34,986 nucleotides of DNA from Thiohalocapsa sp. (GTDB taxonomy: Bacteria > Pseudomonadota > Gammaproteobacteria > Chromatiales > Chromatiaceae). A program made the translations under genes and the position numbers. The notes beneath the pieces were generated by a model. That model was not told where the DNA came from and ran no database searches. It saw nothing but the letters and a program-made list of their open reading frames with translations. This document shows positions 1 through 8,239 of the stretch, piece by piece. The stretch spans positions 1 to 34,986 of the forward strand of contig JANQFX010000067.1 of NCBI GenBank assembly GCA_028277725.1. The letters are read 5' to 3'. Every line of letters begins with the position of its first letter. Position 1 is the stretch's first letter.

Positions 1-1
1 A

Positions 2-205
2 CGTTCCGAGGCCAGGGTGTCCGCAGAGCCGCCGTTGTCCCGATTCACGGCCAGCGATGATCTCGCCCAGCCCTTCGTCGTCGCCACGGGCGACGATCAT
101 GCCCTGATGAACCGCCTGCGGCTGTCGGCCTACGGCGGCACCCTGCTCGGCGTTCTGCTGGGTCTGTTCGCGCTCTCCCTCCTGCTGGAACAGCTTCGGG
201 GCTAG
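2..205 (+). CDS. C-terminal end of a small or truncated protein with one membrane helix
   Basis: The frame is open from the window edge to a TAG at 203-205. A GTG at 17 could start a 62-residue protein, but the frame is also open upstream of it, so this may be the tail of a longer gene cut by the window. The last 25 residues form a strongly hydrophobic Gly/Leu-rich segment ending in EQLRG, which looks like a single transmembrane helix close to the C-terminus. No family was recognised and no function is proposed. The product is probably anchored in the inner membrane by this tail. The gene lies next to insertion-sequence debris. Confidence 0.4.
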   Translation, partial: RSEARVSAEPPLSRFTASDDLAQPFVVATGDDHALMNRLRLSAYGGTLLGVLLGLFALSLLLEQLRG

Positions 206-242
206 TGCCGCACCGCCGAAGTCTTGCGACGCTTCGTTGTCG

Positions 243-282
243 TTGTCGTAATCGTTCTCGTGTATCGAATCGATTACAACAA
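243..282. repeat. Imperfect inverted repeat (12-bp arms)
   Basis: TTGTCGTAATCG at 243-254 and CGATTACAACAA at 271-282 are inverted copies with one mismatch around a 16-base loop. The repeat lies just downstream of the first reading frame and upstream of the transposase fragment. It could be a transcription terminator-like hairpin or a dispersed repeat. There is no convincing T-tract. Confidence 0.45.
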
Positions 283-309
283 CCTCGACTTTGGCACTTT
301 TCGCCCCTG

Positions 310-717
310 TCAGGGCGTCGCGGCAAGCTGATCGAGCAAGCGTTCCAGGTGCTGGGGTGAAATTTGGACGGGGTTGTGCTCGCCCGCTGAGGTGTCGAAA
401 TACGTATTGCTCCAAATCCGGCGCCTGACCAAGGCGATACAGTCGGAGAAGGTCGCTTCGGGCTTGGGGTACCACGCACTTGAGCGCGCCAGGTTTGGCC
501 AGTGCTCGCGCCAGCGATGCACCATCAGACAGACCAGCGGGAACAGGATCATGAGCCCTGGGGTGGTGCGGGGGATCGCCAGGTCGCTCCACTGGCGCTG
601 GGTCTGCACACCAAGGTGGCGACGGGTCTCCTCGAAGGTCACCTCCAGCGACCAACGCCAAACGAACAGCTCGACGACCCGTGCCGGGGTCATGCTCAGA
701 GCCGTGGTGAATGAGAC
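310..717 (-). pseudogene. IS4/IS701-type DDE transposase, C-terminal fragment
   Basis: The translated minus strand contains the typical C-terminal block of IS4/IS701-like transposases: a W-R-W, then LEVTFEETRRHLGVQTQRQ, then a hydrophobic stretch and a basic tail. The Glu in VTFEE is the last acidic residue of the DDE triad. The N-terminal two thirds, including both catalytic Asp residues, are absent. Upstream of about 717 the frame runs into the end of the DUF2442 gene and similarity stops, so the frame's apparent ATG at 738 is not a real start. This is a dead remnant of an insertion sequence whose left part was lost by deletion or rearrangement. Confidence 0.8.
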
Positions 718-718
718 A

Positions 719-964
719 TCATGCGACTCGCCTCTCATCGGCGTAAGCTAGCATGCTCTGGATACTCAGATGGTAATCCAAGTCAGGCCATTCGATGCCA
801 GTGCCGCGACAGATGAAGGCGTAGTTGCCGACTTGGTGTAGCGTTGCGGCCTGTAACTCTGGATACCAATGCATGGGTGTGGAAATCACCCTACCGTCTT
901 CGAGTTCGACATGTAGGTGGCGGTCGTCGAAGTGAACTGCCTTACCGCTTGCTGTGCCAGTCAT
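719..964 (-). CDS. DUF2442 domain protein
   Basis: This is an 81-residue protein of the DUF2442 type, recognised by the pattern of a short beta-rich N-terminus (KAVHFDDRHLHVELEDGR), the segment STPMHWYPELQ and the ending IEWPDLDYHLSIQSML. ATG at 964 is chosen because GAGGAG lies seven bases upstream; a TTG at 979 is also in frame. The start overlaps the end of the upstream DUF4160 gene by 23 bases, so the two are translationally coupled. DUF4160-DUF2442 pairs are common in bacterial accessory DNA. Their biochemical role is not established, although a toxin-antitoxin-like role has been suspected from the gene arrangement. The stop codon abuts the transposase fragment. Confidence 0.8.
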   Translation of the reverse strand: MTGTASGKAVHFDDRHLHVELEDGRVISTPMHWYPELQAATLHQVGNYAFICRGTGIEWPDLDYHLSIQSMLAYADERRVA

Positions 965-1175
965 CCCAGCGCTCCTCAAACTCTCGGTTGTGAAGCCGAA
1001 CGATGGCCAATGCCTTTCTGAGTTCCTTCGGTTTCATGTAGCTTGCTCTTACTGCAAATGTGTTGAGCTCAATTTTCGCGTACTCATCGCCTTTGGCAAC
1101 ATGAACATGTTTCGGCTCGTGTTCGTTCGCGTAGAAGAAGAACTTGAACCCTTCTTGCAGCAGGAGTGTTGGCAT
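942..1175 (-). CDS. DUF4160 domain protein
   Basis: This is a 77-residue protein matching the DUF4160 pattern: the N-terminus MPTLLLQEGFKFFFYANEHE, then PKHVHVAKGDEYAKIEL, then a helical C-terminal half ending in EFEERWDDWHSKR. The conserved acidic/His segment (E-H-E-P-K-H-V-H-V) is intact. The length is normal for the family and ATG at 1175 matches the usual MPT start. It is the first gene of an overlapping pair with the DUF2442 gene. No catalytic activity is known for the family. The pair sits between transposase remnants, which fits accessory or transferred DNA. Confidence 0.8.
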   Translation of the reverse strand: MPTLLLQEGFKFFFYANEHEPKHVHVAKGDEYAKIELNTFAVRASYMKPKELRKALAIVRLHNREFEERWDDWHSKR

Positions 1176-1609
1176 CGGACTGTTTTCGAGATCGCGATGG
1201 CCCTATTGTTGTCTGGACACCCAACGAACGTACAAGCATGTTAACCGCCGCGCGCCACACGCGGAGCTGGCCCCGTGCGGCGAGCGTGCCAGGCGTGCGT
1301 CGGTTAACTGTCGTTGAACTGACCGAGGCCGGAGTCTGGCGCCGGGGTGTTCCGCCTGGGGCGTTGCCCGATGTAGGGGATTGTATTGCGGGTGGGGGTG
1401 TGAGCCAAGGCGTGGACGACCAGAGGTTGGTGTCGGCGGGAGGCAGGGTCGCGGGTTTTGGGGTCCGCTGCGGGTGTCATTGGCAGTTGGCGTGGGCGGC
1501 AAGGATCGCTCGCGTGCGGTTTTTCGGGCAACTGGGCAAGCGCGGGTGCCGGGCCGTGCACGCAGGTTGGCGCGGCCCGCTGCGTCGAGCTGGCGCTGCA
1601 AAGCGGACG
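1176..1609. other. Non-coding or degraded tail of the IS91-type remnant
   Basis: Several frames are open here only because the DNA is GC-rich. None of the translations resembles the expected C-terminal part of an IS91 transposase or any other protein known to me. The stretch most likely holds the decayed 3' part and outer end of the IS91-type element, plus the short spacer in front of the DUF4160 gene. No end sequence of the element could be assigned. Confidence 0.45.
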
Positions 1610-2296
1610 GTCAGTCGCGCACATCAGCCGGTTGAGCATCGCATCGACCCACCCCGGCTCGATGCGCTCGAGCCGGCCGGCATCGGCCGCCGCGCGCAGG
1701 CGACTGACGAAGCCCCCGCGCACGTGCCGTGAGAGCGCACGCACCGGAAACAGCAGGGTGCTGCGCGCGGCATGCCAGGTGCCGTCGGCGGCGATCGCCC
1801 CGCCTGGGATCAGGCAATGCAGATGCACGTGGCGCGTCAGCGTTTGCCCCCAGGTGTGCAGCACCGCCGTCATGCCGAGGCGCCCGCCGAGACGCTTGGG
1901 ATCGGCGGCGAAGGTGGACAGCGTCGCCCAGGCCGCCTCGAACAGCAGCGCGTAGAGCCGCCTGGGCTGCACCTCGATCCAGGGGTTGAGGTCATGCGGC
2001 AGCGTGAAGACCACGTGGTCGTAGGTCACCGGCAGCACCGCCGCGCGCTGGCGTGCGCACCACTGCTCGGAGGCGTTACGCTGACAGCGCGGGCAGTGGC
2101 GATCGCGGCAGGCGTGATAGCGGTGTTCGTGATGGCCGCAGGCATCGCACACCCAGTCGAAGCCGCCCAAGGCGGCGGTGCGGCAGTCGCCGATGTGCGC
2201 ACACACCTGCCATTGGCGCGGCGAGAGCCGATGGCCATCCGCATAGCGATCCAGGCAGCGGTGCATCACCGCCTGCAAAGAAGCGCGCTCAGCCAT
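1610..2296 (-). pseudogene. IS91-family HUH (Y2) transposase, C-terminally truncated
   Basis: The translation from ATG 2296 begins MAERASLQAVMHRCLDRY and contains the zinc-binding cluster of IS91 transposases (Cys 50, 53, 63, 68 and 71 of this product). It also contains the rolling-circle HUH core HVHLHCLIPGG at about residues 156-166. Similarity continues to MLNRLMCATD near residue 229 and then stops abruptly. The region that should carry the catalytic tyrosines (the Y-L-x-R-Y-T-H-R block) is missing. IS91 transposases are usually about 380 residues or more, so this copy cannot be active. It lies in the same reading frame as an upstream tyrosine-recombinase remnant, forming one 422-codon frame (1304-2572). 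Confidence 0.85.
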
Positions 2297-2332
2297 GGAC
2301 CGCTCCCAAGCGGTCGATGAGATCCAGCTCGC

Positions 2333-2512
2333 CACCGCCTTCGCGCGCTTGAACACGCGCTGAATGGCCGTCGGGCTCAGCGGCTGCCCCGCCTGCTGAC
2401 CGGGAAACAGGTACCCGCGCGGGCGGTACCTGCACCAATATCCGCGCAATTCCCCGAGCAACGTCGGTGAGAGCGGCACCAGGCGGTCCTTCAACCCCTT
2501 GCCCCCCGACTT
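2333..2512 (-). pseudogene. Tyrosine recombinase (Xer-like) remnant of an IS91-type element
   Basis: About 60 residues resemble the middle of the catalytic domain of the integrases that accompany some IS91-like elements: GGKGLKDRLVPLSPTLLGEL, then a YRPRGYLFPG segment and LSPTAIQRVFKRAKA. The N-terminal DNA-binding domain and the downstream His-x-x-Arg, His and Tyr catalytic residues are all absent. After KRAKAVA the frame continues through about a dozen unrelated residues straight into the start of the IS91 transposase. This indicates an internal deletion that fused two genes. The fragment is not expected to be functional. Confidence 0.75.
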
Positions 2513-2571
2513 CGACACTTCCAACCCGAGTCCGCCCCGAAGCGGGGTGTTTCCCTTCGGCGAAAGAGTCA

Positions 2572-4389
2572 CTTAGTCGCCGAGGCGGTTTCTCGGTTGT
2601 AGTGACACGACTTTACGTCCAGCTCTTTCTCTAGGGGCATTCTCGGTGATACCGTCACGACATGTTCGTGAAGATCACCACGTCCGGTCCACGCAAGTAC
2701 GTCAAGCTCGTGGAGGCGTTTCGCGACGTGCAAGGGGTCGCCCGCCAGCGCGTCATCGCCACCCTCGGGCGCCTGGAGCAGGTCCAGTCCGGCAAGGGTG
2801 ACGCCCTGCTCAATGGGCTGTTGCGCGCGGCAGGCAAGCCGACCTTGGAGCAAGGGACCGGTGCGGTGGCGTTCGCCCCGGCGATGTCGGTCGGTGACAC
2901 CTGGGTGCTGCATGCGTTGTGGAGCGAGTTGGGCTTCGCCGAGGTCTTCGGGCGGCGGCTGCGCCGACGCCGCCGGTTCAACGCCGAGCACCTGCTGCGG
3001 GTGATGGTGTTCAACCGGCTGTGCGATCCGGAATCCAAGCTGGGTGTGTTGCGCTGGCTGGAGGGCACGCGGGTGCCGCAGATCGATCCCGAGGCGGTCA
3101 CGCATCAGCATCTGCTGCGCACCATGGATACGCTCAACGACTGTGCCGAGGCGCTCGAAGCGGTCCTCGCACAGCAGCTGCGCCCGCTGATCGACCAGGA
3201 CCTCTCGGTGGTCTTCTATGACCTGACGACGATCCGCACCGAGGGTCAGTCCGAGGTCGATGCCGACCTGCGCCGCTACGGCTGCTCCAAGGACGGCGGC
3301 ATCGCGCGCCAGGTCATGCTCGGGGTGGTACAGACCGCCGACGGCCTGCCGATCCACCATGAGGTCTTCGAGGGCAACGCGGCGGAAACCCGCACCCTGG
3401 TGCCCACCCTCGAGCGGGTGCTCAAGCGCTCTCCGATCCAACGTGTCGTGCTGGTGTCCGATCGCGGCCTGCTCTCGCTCGATCACCTCGAGCAGATCAG
3501 CGCGATCCAGGTGGGTCAGCAGCCGTTGGAGTTCATCCTGGCCGTGCCTGCACGCCGCTACGGCGACGTCGAGGACCTCCTCGGCGACTTCCACCACGAC
3601 ACCTGCCAAGGCGCCGAACAGGAGGTCGTCGGCGCCTTTTGCTGGCACGGCAAGCGTCTGATCGTCGCCCATCGACCGGACCTGGCACAGGCGCTCGGCG
3701 CGCGCCGCGATGCCCAGATCCAGGCCCTGGAGGACGAAGCCCGGCGGCTGACCGGCAAGCTCAATGATCAGGATGCCGGCCAGCGTTTCCGTGGACGCAG
3801 GCGCTCGGATGCCGGCGTCACCGCGCGCTTCTACCGAGCCGTCAGCGACGCTCATCTCGCGCAGATCATCAAGGTTGATCTGACCTCGGAGGTGTTCTTC
3901 TACCACATCGACGAGGCGGCGCTGGCGCGCGCCCGCCTGCTCGACGGCAAGCTGGTGCTGATCACCAACATGCCCGATCACACCCCAGAGGCGATCGTCC
4001 AGCGCTACAAGGCTCTGGCGGATATCGAGCGCGGCTTTCGCGTGCTCAAATCCGAGATCGCAATCGCCCCGGTCTACCACCGCAAGCCCGAGCGCATCCG
4101 CGCCCATGCGCTGATCTGCTTCCTCGCGCTCGTGCTCTACCGGGTGCTGCGCATGCGCTTGCAGGCCAACCACAGCCCCTGCAGCCCAGAGCGCGCGCTG
4201 GAGCTCGCACGCCGCATCCAGTTCCACCAGATCACCCTGCATCAGAACCAGACCGCCAGCGGGCTGTCCACGCTGAGTCCAGAGCAACTCGATCTGTTCG
4301 ACGCCATCGACCTGCCGAAACCCTCCGCGGCACGCCTGTAGTGCCAATTTGAAAAACCGATACTCGCCTTTTCAATGACTTAGGCTTAT
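2572..4389 (+). mobile_element. IS1634-type insertion sequence (approximate limits)
   Basis: The element contains one intact transposase gene. Its ends are only tentative. The left flank (about 2572-2600, with CTTAGTC, AGGCGG and CTCGGTT) and the reverse complement of the right flank (about 4361-4389, with CTAAGTC, AGGCGAG and ATCGGTT) can be aligned with gaps as an imperfect inverted repeat. No target duplication was identified. The element appears to sit directly against the recombinase remnant of the IS91-type element, which suggests nested insertion. Confidence 0.4.
2662..4341 (+). CDS. IS1634-family (IS4 superfamily) DDE transposase
   Basis: This is a 559-residue transposase, the usual length for IS1634-type elements. 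It starts at ATG 2662 with MFVKITTSGPRKYVKLVEAF, typical of the family. The DDE triad is visible: Asp187 in VVFYDLTTI, Asp267 in LVSDRGLLS, and Glu456 in ADIERGFRVLKSEI, the Y(2)R(3)E(6)K-like signature region. A long beta-rich insertion separates the second Asp and the Glu, as in IS4-superfamily enzymes. There is no frameshift or internal stop, so this copy could be active. Codon use is like that of the surrounding high-GC genes. It cuts and moves its own element by binding the terminal inverted repeats. Confidence 0.92.
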   Translation: MFVKITTSGPRKYVKLVEAFRDVQGVARQRVIATLGRLEQVQSGKGDALLNGLLRAAGKPTLEQGTGAVAFAPAMSVGDTWVLHALWSELGFAEVFGRRLRRRRRFNAEHLLRVMVFNRLCDPESKLGVLRWLEGTRVPQIDPEAVTHQHLLRTMDTLNDCAEALEAVLAQQLRPLIDQDLSVVFYDLTTIRTEGQSEVDADLRRYGCSKDGGIARQVMLGVVQTADGLPIHHEVFEGNAAETRTLVPTLERVLKRSPIQRVVLVSDRGLLSLDHLEQISAIQVGQQPLEFILAVPARRYGDVEDLLGDFHHDTCQGAEQEVVGAFCWHGKRLIVAHRPDLAQALGARRDAQIQALEDEARRLTGKLNDQDAGQRFRGRRRSDAGVTARFYRAVSDAHLAQIIKVDLTSEVFFYHIDEAALARARLLDGKLVLITNMPDHTPEAIVQRYKALADIERGFRVLKSEIAIAPVYHRKPERIRAHALICFLALVLYRVLRMRLQANHSPCSPERALELARRIQFHQITLHQNQTASGLSTLSPEQLDLFDAIDLPKPSAARL

Positions 4390-4557
4390 AACTGTCGAAC
4401 TCGGGGGGCCTGGATGTCGAGCGAGTCATCACGCCCGTGACGGCCGTGCACCAGTAGGGGCGCGGCAGGCTCCAATGGGCCGCTAGCGCTTTGTCCCCCT
4501 GCAACCTGTCCTGCCGATGGGCGAGTGCGGGCCGGGTTGACCTAGGCGACCCGTACT
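4390..4557. other. Spacer between the IS element and pepN
   Basis: This stretch lies downstream of the pepN stop codon and outside the presumed right end of the insertion sequence. No gene, clear terminator hairpin with T-tract, or RNA gene was seen. Confidence 0.5.
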
Positions 4558-7224
4558 TCAGGCCGCGGGTTGCTCGGTGCCAAGGGTCTTGGAGACGACC
4601 TCGTAGACATCGTTGGACAGCCCCTCCACCTCCATGATCCGCTCCAGGTGGCCGCGCATCAGGGCCTGGCGGGCGTCGTCGTAGCGGCGCCAGCGGGTCA
4701 TGGGATAGAGCAGGCGGGAGGCGATCTGCGGATTGAGGGGGTCGAGCTCCAGGATGCGGTCGGCCAGGAAGGCATAGCCGCTGCCATCGGCGGCATGGAA
4801 CCGCAGCGGATTGCCGACGGCGAAGGCCCCGATGAGGGCGCGCACCCGGTTGGGGTTGGTCAGGGAGAACTTCTCGTGCACCATCAGGCCCCGGACCCGT
4901 TGCAGGGTGTCGGCGCGACTGCTCTGGGCCTGGAGCGCGAACCACTTGTCGAGCACCAGGGCATCGTCGGCCCAGCGCGCATAGAAGGCCGCGAGCGCCC
5001 GTTCGCCCGCATCGCCGGCCCACTCGGGGTCGGCGTCCACCAGGTAGCGTAGGGCGGCCATGACGTCGGTCATGTTGTGGCCGGCATCGAACTGGGCCTG
5101 GCAGCGCGCCAGGGTCTGCTCGTCCGGGCGCCGCATCAGGTAGCCGAGCACACAGTTGCGCAGCGCCCGGCGTCCCATGGCGGATGGGGTCAGGTCGAAG
5201 CCGGCGGGCTCCTGGTTGGCCTCGAGCAGTGCGAGCAGATCCTGGCGCAGTTCGATGCCGATGGCGATGGCCAGGGCCTCGCGGGCGCGGTGGATGCCGT
5301 CGACGTCGACGAGGGTCATCTGGTCGCCCAGATAGCTCTCGGACGGCAGTGCCAGCACCTCGGCAATCAGGGCCCGATCCGCCTCCGTATCCAGCAGGGC
5401 GCGGCGGAAAGCGGCGATGAAGGCAGCGGGCACCAGCTTGTCGGGGTCGTCCACCATGGCCAATAGCAACCGCACGGCCAGGCCCTGGGCGGCATCCCAG
5501 CGATTGAAGCCGTCGCTGTCGTGGGCCATCAGGAAGGTGAGCTGGTCCTCGGTGTAGGGATAGCGCACGAGCACGGGCGCCGAGAAGCCGCGCAACAGGG
5601 ACGGCGCCGGGCGGGCCGCCAGGCCCTTGATGGTGAAGGTCTCCACCGCATCGCGTAGCTCCAGCATGCGGGTGCCGGGTGCGGGCGGCTCGGCCTCGTC
5701 GGCGAGTTGGATGGGCAGGTCGCGACCCTCGGCATCCAGCAGCCCGAGCGCGAAGGGGATGTGCAGTGCGCGCTTGTCCGACTGGCCGGGCGTCGAGGGG
5801 GTGTGCTGGCGAATCTCCAGGCGATAGGTCCCGCTGTCGGGGTCGAAGTCGTCCTCGCACTCCAGCACCGGGGTACCGGCCTGGGCGTACCAGCGGCGGA
5901 ACTGGTCGAGGTCCAGCCCGCCGGCCTGCTCCATACAGGCGACGAAGTCGTCGGTGGTCACGGCCTGGCCGTCGAAGCGCTCGAAGTAGAGGTCGGTGCC
6001 GGCTCGAAAGCGCTCCGGGCCCAGCAGATTGGCCTGCATGCGCACCACTTCGGCGCCCTTCTCGTAGACCGTGGCCGTGTAGAAATTGTTGATCTCGATG
6101 TACTGGTCCGGGCGCACCGGGTGCGCCATGGGGCCGGCGTCCTCGGGGAACTGGCGCGCGCGCAGCATGCGCACGTCCTCGATGCGCTTGACGCCGCGCG
6201 AGCCCATGTCGGCGCTGAACTCCTGGTCGCGGTAGACGGTGAAGCCCTCCTTCAGGCTCAGCTGGAACCAGTCGCGACAGGTGATACGGTTGCCGGTCCA
6301 ATTGTGGAAGTACTCGTGCGCCACCACGCCCTCGATGCCGGCGAAGTCGGTGTCGGTGGCCGTATCCGGGCGGGCCAGGATGTACTTTGCATTGAAGACG
6401 TTGAGCCCCTTGTTCTCCATGGCGCCCATGTTGAAGTGGCTGACGGCGACGATGTTGAAGATGTCCAGGTCGTATTCGCGGCCATAGCGTTGCTCGTCCC
6501 AGCGCATGGCGGCCTTCAGCGACGCCATGGCGTGGTCGCACTTGTCGAGGTTCTCGGGCTCGACGTAAATATTGAGCGGCACCTCGCGCCCGGACCGGGT
6601 CGTGAAGCGGTCCGATACGGGCGCCAGATCACCGGCAACCACGGCGAAGAGGTAGCTCGGCTTGGGAAAGGGGTCGTCCCAGTGGGCGAGCTTGCGACCG
6701 TCGTCGAGCGCCTCCTCGCCGGCAGGATTGCCATTGGACAACAGCACCGGGAAGCGCTCGGCGTCCGCGGCAAGGCTGACCTGGAAGCGGGTCATCACGT
6801 CCGGGCGGTCCAGGAAATAGGTGATGCGCCGGAAGCCCTCGGCCTCGCATTGGGTACAGAGCATGTCGCCGGAGACGTAGAGCCCCTCCAGCGCCGTGTT
6901 GTCGCGCGGGCGGATCAGCACCCTGGTGCCGAGGGTGAAGCGGTCCGGCACCCGGTGCACCACCAGCGCGTCCTCGTACACGGCGTATTCCACCGGCGGC
7001 AGTTCGCGGCCGTCAAGCGACACCTCCAGGAGTTCCAGTTGTTCGCCGGCGAGCCGCAAGTCGCCGTCGCCGCGGGTCGCCGCCGGGTTGCGGCGGATGG
7101 ACAGCTCCGCGTGCACGGCCGTCTCGTCCAAGCCCAAGTCGAAGTGCAACCTGGCCTGATCGATCAGGAACTCCGGCGGGCGGTAGTCCTTTAGGCGAAT
7201 CACCGGGGGCGTGGGACGGTACAT
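4558..7224 (-). CDS. pepN: Aminopeptidase N (M1 family)
   Basis: This is an 888-residue cytosolic zinc aminopeptidase that removes N-terminal residues from peptides during protein turnover. Its length matches gammaproteobacterial PepN (about 870). The substrate-binding GAMEN motif is at residues 267-271. The zinc site is H303-E-Y-F-H307 with Glu326 exactly 18 residues after the second His, the standard HEXXH-X18-E spacing. The family's characteristic NKGLNVFNAKYILA follows GAMEN. ATG 7224 is chosen because the protein then begins MYRPTPPVIRLKDY like other PepN proteins, with GAGAG a few bases upstream. An upstream extension to 7365 is open but lacks similarity. The gene is divergent from the glutaredoxin gene, sharing about 215 bases of upstream DNA. 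Confidence 0.97.
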   Translation of the reverse strand: MYRPTPPVIRLKDYRPPEFLIDQARLHFDLGLDETAVHAELSIRRNPAATRGDGDLRLAGEQLELLEVSLDGRELPPVEYAVYEDALVVHRVPDRFTLGTRVLIRPRDNTALEGLYVSGDMLCTQCEAEGFRRITYFLDRPDVMTRFQVSLAADAERFPVLLSNGNPAGEEALDDGRKLAHWDDPFPKPSYLFAVVAGDLAPVSDRFTTRSGREVPLNIYVEPENLDKCDHAMASLKAAMRWDEQRYGREYDLDIFNIVAVSHFNMGAMENKGLNVFNAKYILARPDTATDTDFAGIEGVVAHEYFHNWTGNRITCRDWFQLSLKEGFTVYRDQEFSADMGSRGVKRIEDVRMLRARQFPEDAGPMAHPVRPDQYIEINNFYTATVYEKGAEVVRMQANLLGPERFRAGTDLYFERFDGQAVTTDDFVACMEQAGGLDLDQFRRWYAQAGTPVLECEDDFDPDSGTYRLEIRQHTPSTPGQSDKRALHIPFALGLLDAEGRDLPIQLADEAEPPAPGTRMLELRDAVETFTIKGLAARPAPSLLRGFSAPVLVRYPYTEDQLTFLMAHDSDGFNRWDAAQGLAVRLLLAMVDDPDKLVPAAFIAAFRRALLDTEADRALIAEVLALPSESYLGDQMTLVDVDGIHRAREALAIAIGIELRQDLLALLEANQEPAGFDLTPSAMGRRALRNCVLGYLMRRPDEQTLARCQAQFDAGHNMTDVMAALRYLVDADPEWAGDAGERALAAFYARWADDALVLDKWFALQAQSSRADTLQRVRGLMVHEKFSLTNPNRVRALIGAFAVGNPLRFHAADGSGYAFLADRILELDPLNPQIASRLLYPMTRWRRYDDARQALMRGHLERIMEVEGLSNDVYEVVSKTLGTEQPAA

Positions 7225-7439
7225 AGGGCGTTCTCTCGGGCGGATCTCGTTTTGGTCGGGGGCCTTGCTCGGGCGCTCCGGCGAGGGGTTCGAGGCTGCA
7301 CTCCTTGGCCCGGGGCGTCCAGCAACGCTGCCGTTTATGCAAGGCTTGGCGCGACACGGCGGCATGTGTCAGTCTCTTGGCTGATTCCGGCCGGCGCAAG
7401 CCTTTTCAACCGCATCACAACGACCACCCGAGGACCGAC

Positions 7440-7751
7440 ATGCAGCAGACCTCAGGCAGCGCCGCGGACGACCCGGTTGCCGCGCAGGCCGACACCCCGC
7501 GGGTGCTCATGTACGCCACCGCCTTCTGCCCCTATTGCGTCCGCGCCCGGCGCCTGCTGGAGCGCAAGGGCGTGGATTGGGAGGAAATCGGCATCGACGG
7601 CGACTCGGAACGCTTCCAGGAGATGGCCGAGCGCTCCAACCGCGTCACCGTGCCGCAGATCTTCATCGGCGAGTTGCACGTCGGCGGCTACGACGACATG
7701 GCCGCGCTGGATCGCGACGGCAAGCTCGACCCGCTGTTGGGCATCGACTGA
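7440..7751 (+). CDS. grxC: Glutaredoxin 3 (GrxC-type)
   Basis: This is a 103-residue glutaredoxin with the dithiol active site CPYC in ATAFCPYCVRARRLL. It also has the TVPQIFI cis-proline segment and the GGYDDMAAL glutathione-binding loop of Grx3. It would reduce protein disulfides and mixed disulfides using glutathione in the cytoplasm. ATG 7440 is preferred, with GAGG about six bases upstream. This gives a 20-residue polar N-terminal extension compared with E. coli Grx3 (83 residues), and a later ATG at 7509 would remove most of it. The stop is seven bases before the hslR start, so the two genes are probably one operon. Confidence 0.93.
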   Translation: MQQTSGSAADDPVAAQADTPRVLMYATAFCPYCVRARRLLERKGVDWEEIGIDGDSERFQEMAERSNRVTVPQIFIGELHVGGYDDMAALDRDGKLDPLLGID

Positions 7752-7758
7752 CGCCGCC

Positions 7759-8187
7759 ATGTCCCAGGCCACCGATCGACAGCCCAAACCGATGGACGCC
7801 GGGGCGTCCCAGCGCCTCGATAAGTGGCTCTGGGCCGCGCGCTTCTTCAAGACGCGCCCGCTCGCCGTGGAGGCCATCAACGGTGGCAAGGTGCAGGTGG
7901 ACGGGCAGCGCGCCAAGCCCGGGCGCAGCGTGCGTCCGGGCAACAGGCTCACCATCCACAAGGGCGAGTTGGAGTGGTGCATCGAGGTGCAGGGCGTCTC
8001 CAAGCAGCGCCGCCCCGCAACCGAGGCCGCCCTGCTCTACACCGAAGACGAGGCGAGCCGCCTGAAGCGCCAGGAGATCGTCCGCGAGCGGCGCGAAGCC
8101 GGTCACGCCCCCGGCCCCGAACGCGGCCGGCCCACCAAGCGCGACCGCCGTCGCATCGGCGACTTCACCGGGCGGGGACGGGTTTGA
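7759..8187 (+). CDS. hslR: Ribosome-associated heat shock protein Hsp15 (S4 domain)
   Basis: This is a 142-residue S4-domain RNA-binding protein. The S4 core spans about residues 17-80: RLDKWLWAARFFKTRPLAVE, NGGKVQVDGQRAKPGR, then PGNRLTIHKG. The basic C-terminal tail (RPTKRDRRRI) is typical of Hsp15, which is 133 residues in E. coli. Hsp15 binds free 50S subunits carrying a nascent chain and helps recycle stalled complexes after heat shock. The gene follows grxC with a seven-base gap and is likely co-transcribed with it. The substantial heat-shock cluster elsewhere in the window is not adjacent, and no sigma32 promoter was recognised here. Confidence 0.93.
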   Translation: MSQATDRQPKPMDAGASQRLDKWLWAARFFKTRPLAVEAINGGKVQVDGQRAKPGRSVRPGNRLTIHKGELEWCIEVQGVSKQRRPATEAALLYTEDEASRLKRQEIVRERREAGHAPGPERGRPTKRDRRRIGDFTGRGRV

Positions 8188-8239
8188 GCCGCCTGTCTAC
8201 CAGCCAAGCCTTGCATGAGCTGTCAGGGTTCTCTCTGCC

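Noticed and set aside
1203..1601. Possible continuation of the IS91 transposase in a shifted frame
   Set aside because: The translation is Pro/Arg/Thr-rich and contains none of the expected C-terminal IS91 motifs, so it is not a simple frameshift.
2569..4347. A 592-codon open frame antisense to the IS1634-type transposase
   Set aside because: It is a shadow of the transposase with low-complexity composition and no recognisable motif.
4232..6541. A 769-codon open frame in another phase of the pepN strand
   Set aside because: It is Arg/Pro/Gly-rich, overlaps pepN in a shifted frame and has no domain resemblance.
5707..7194. A 495-codon open frame on the plus strand opposite pepN
   Set aside because: It lies wholly antisense to pepN and its translation has the low-complexity Val/Gly/Ala/His pattern typical of the antisense strand of high-GC genes. 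No family resemblance was seen.
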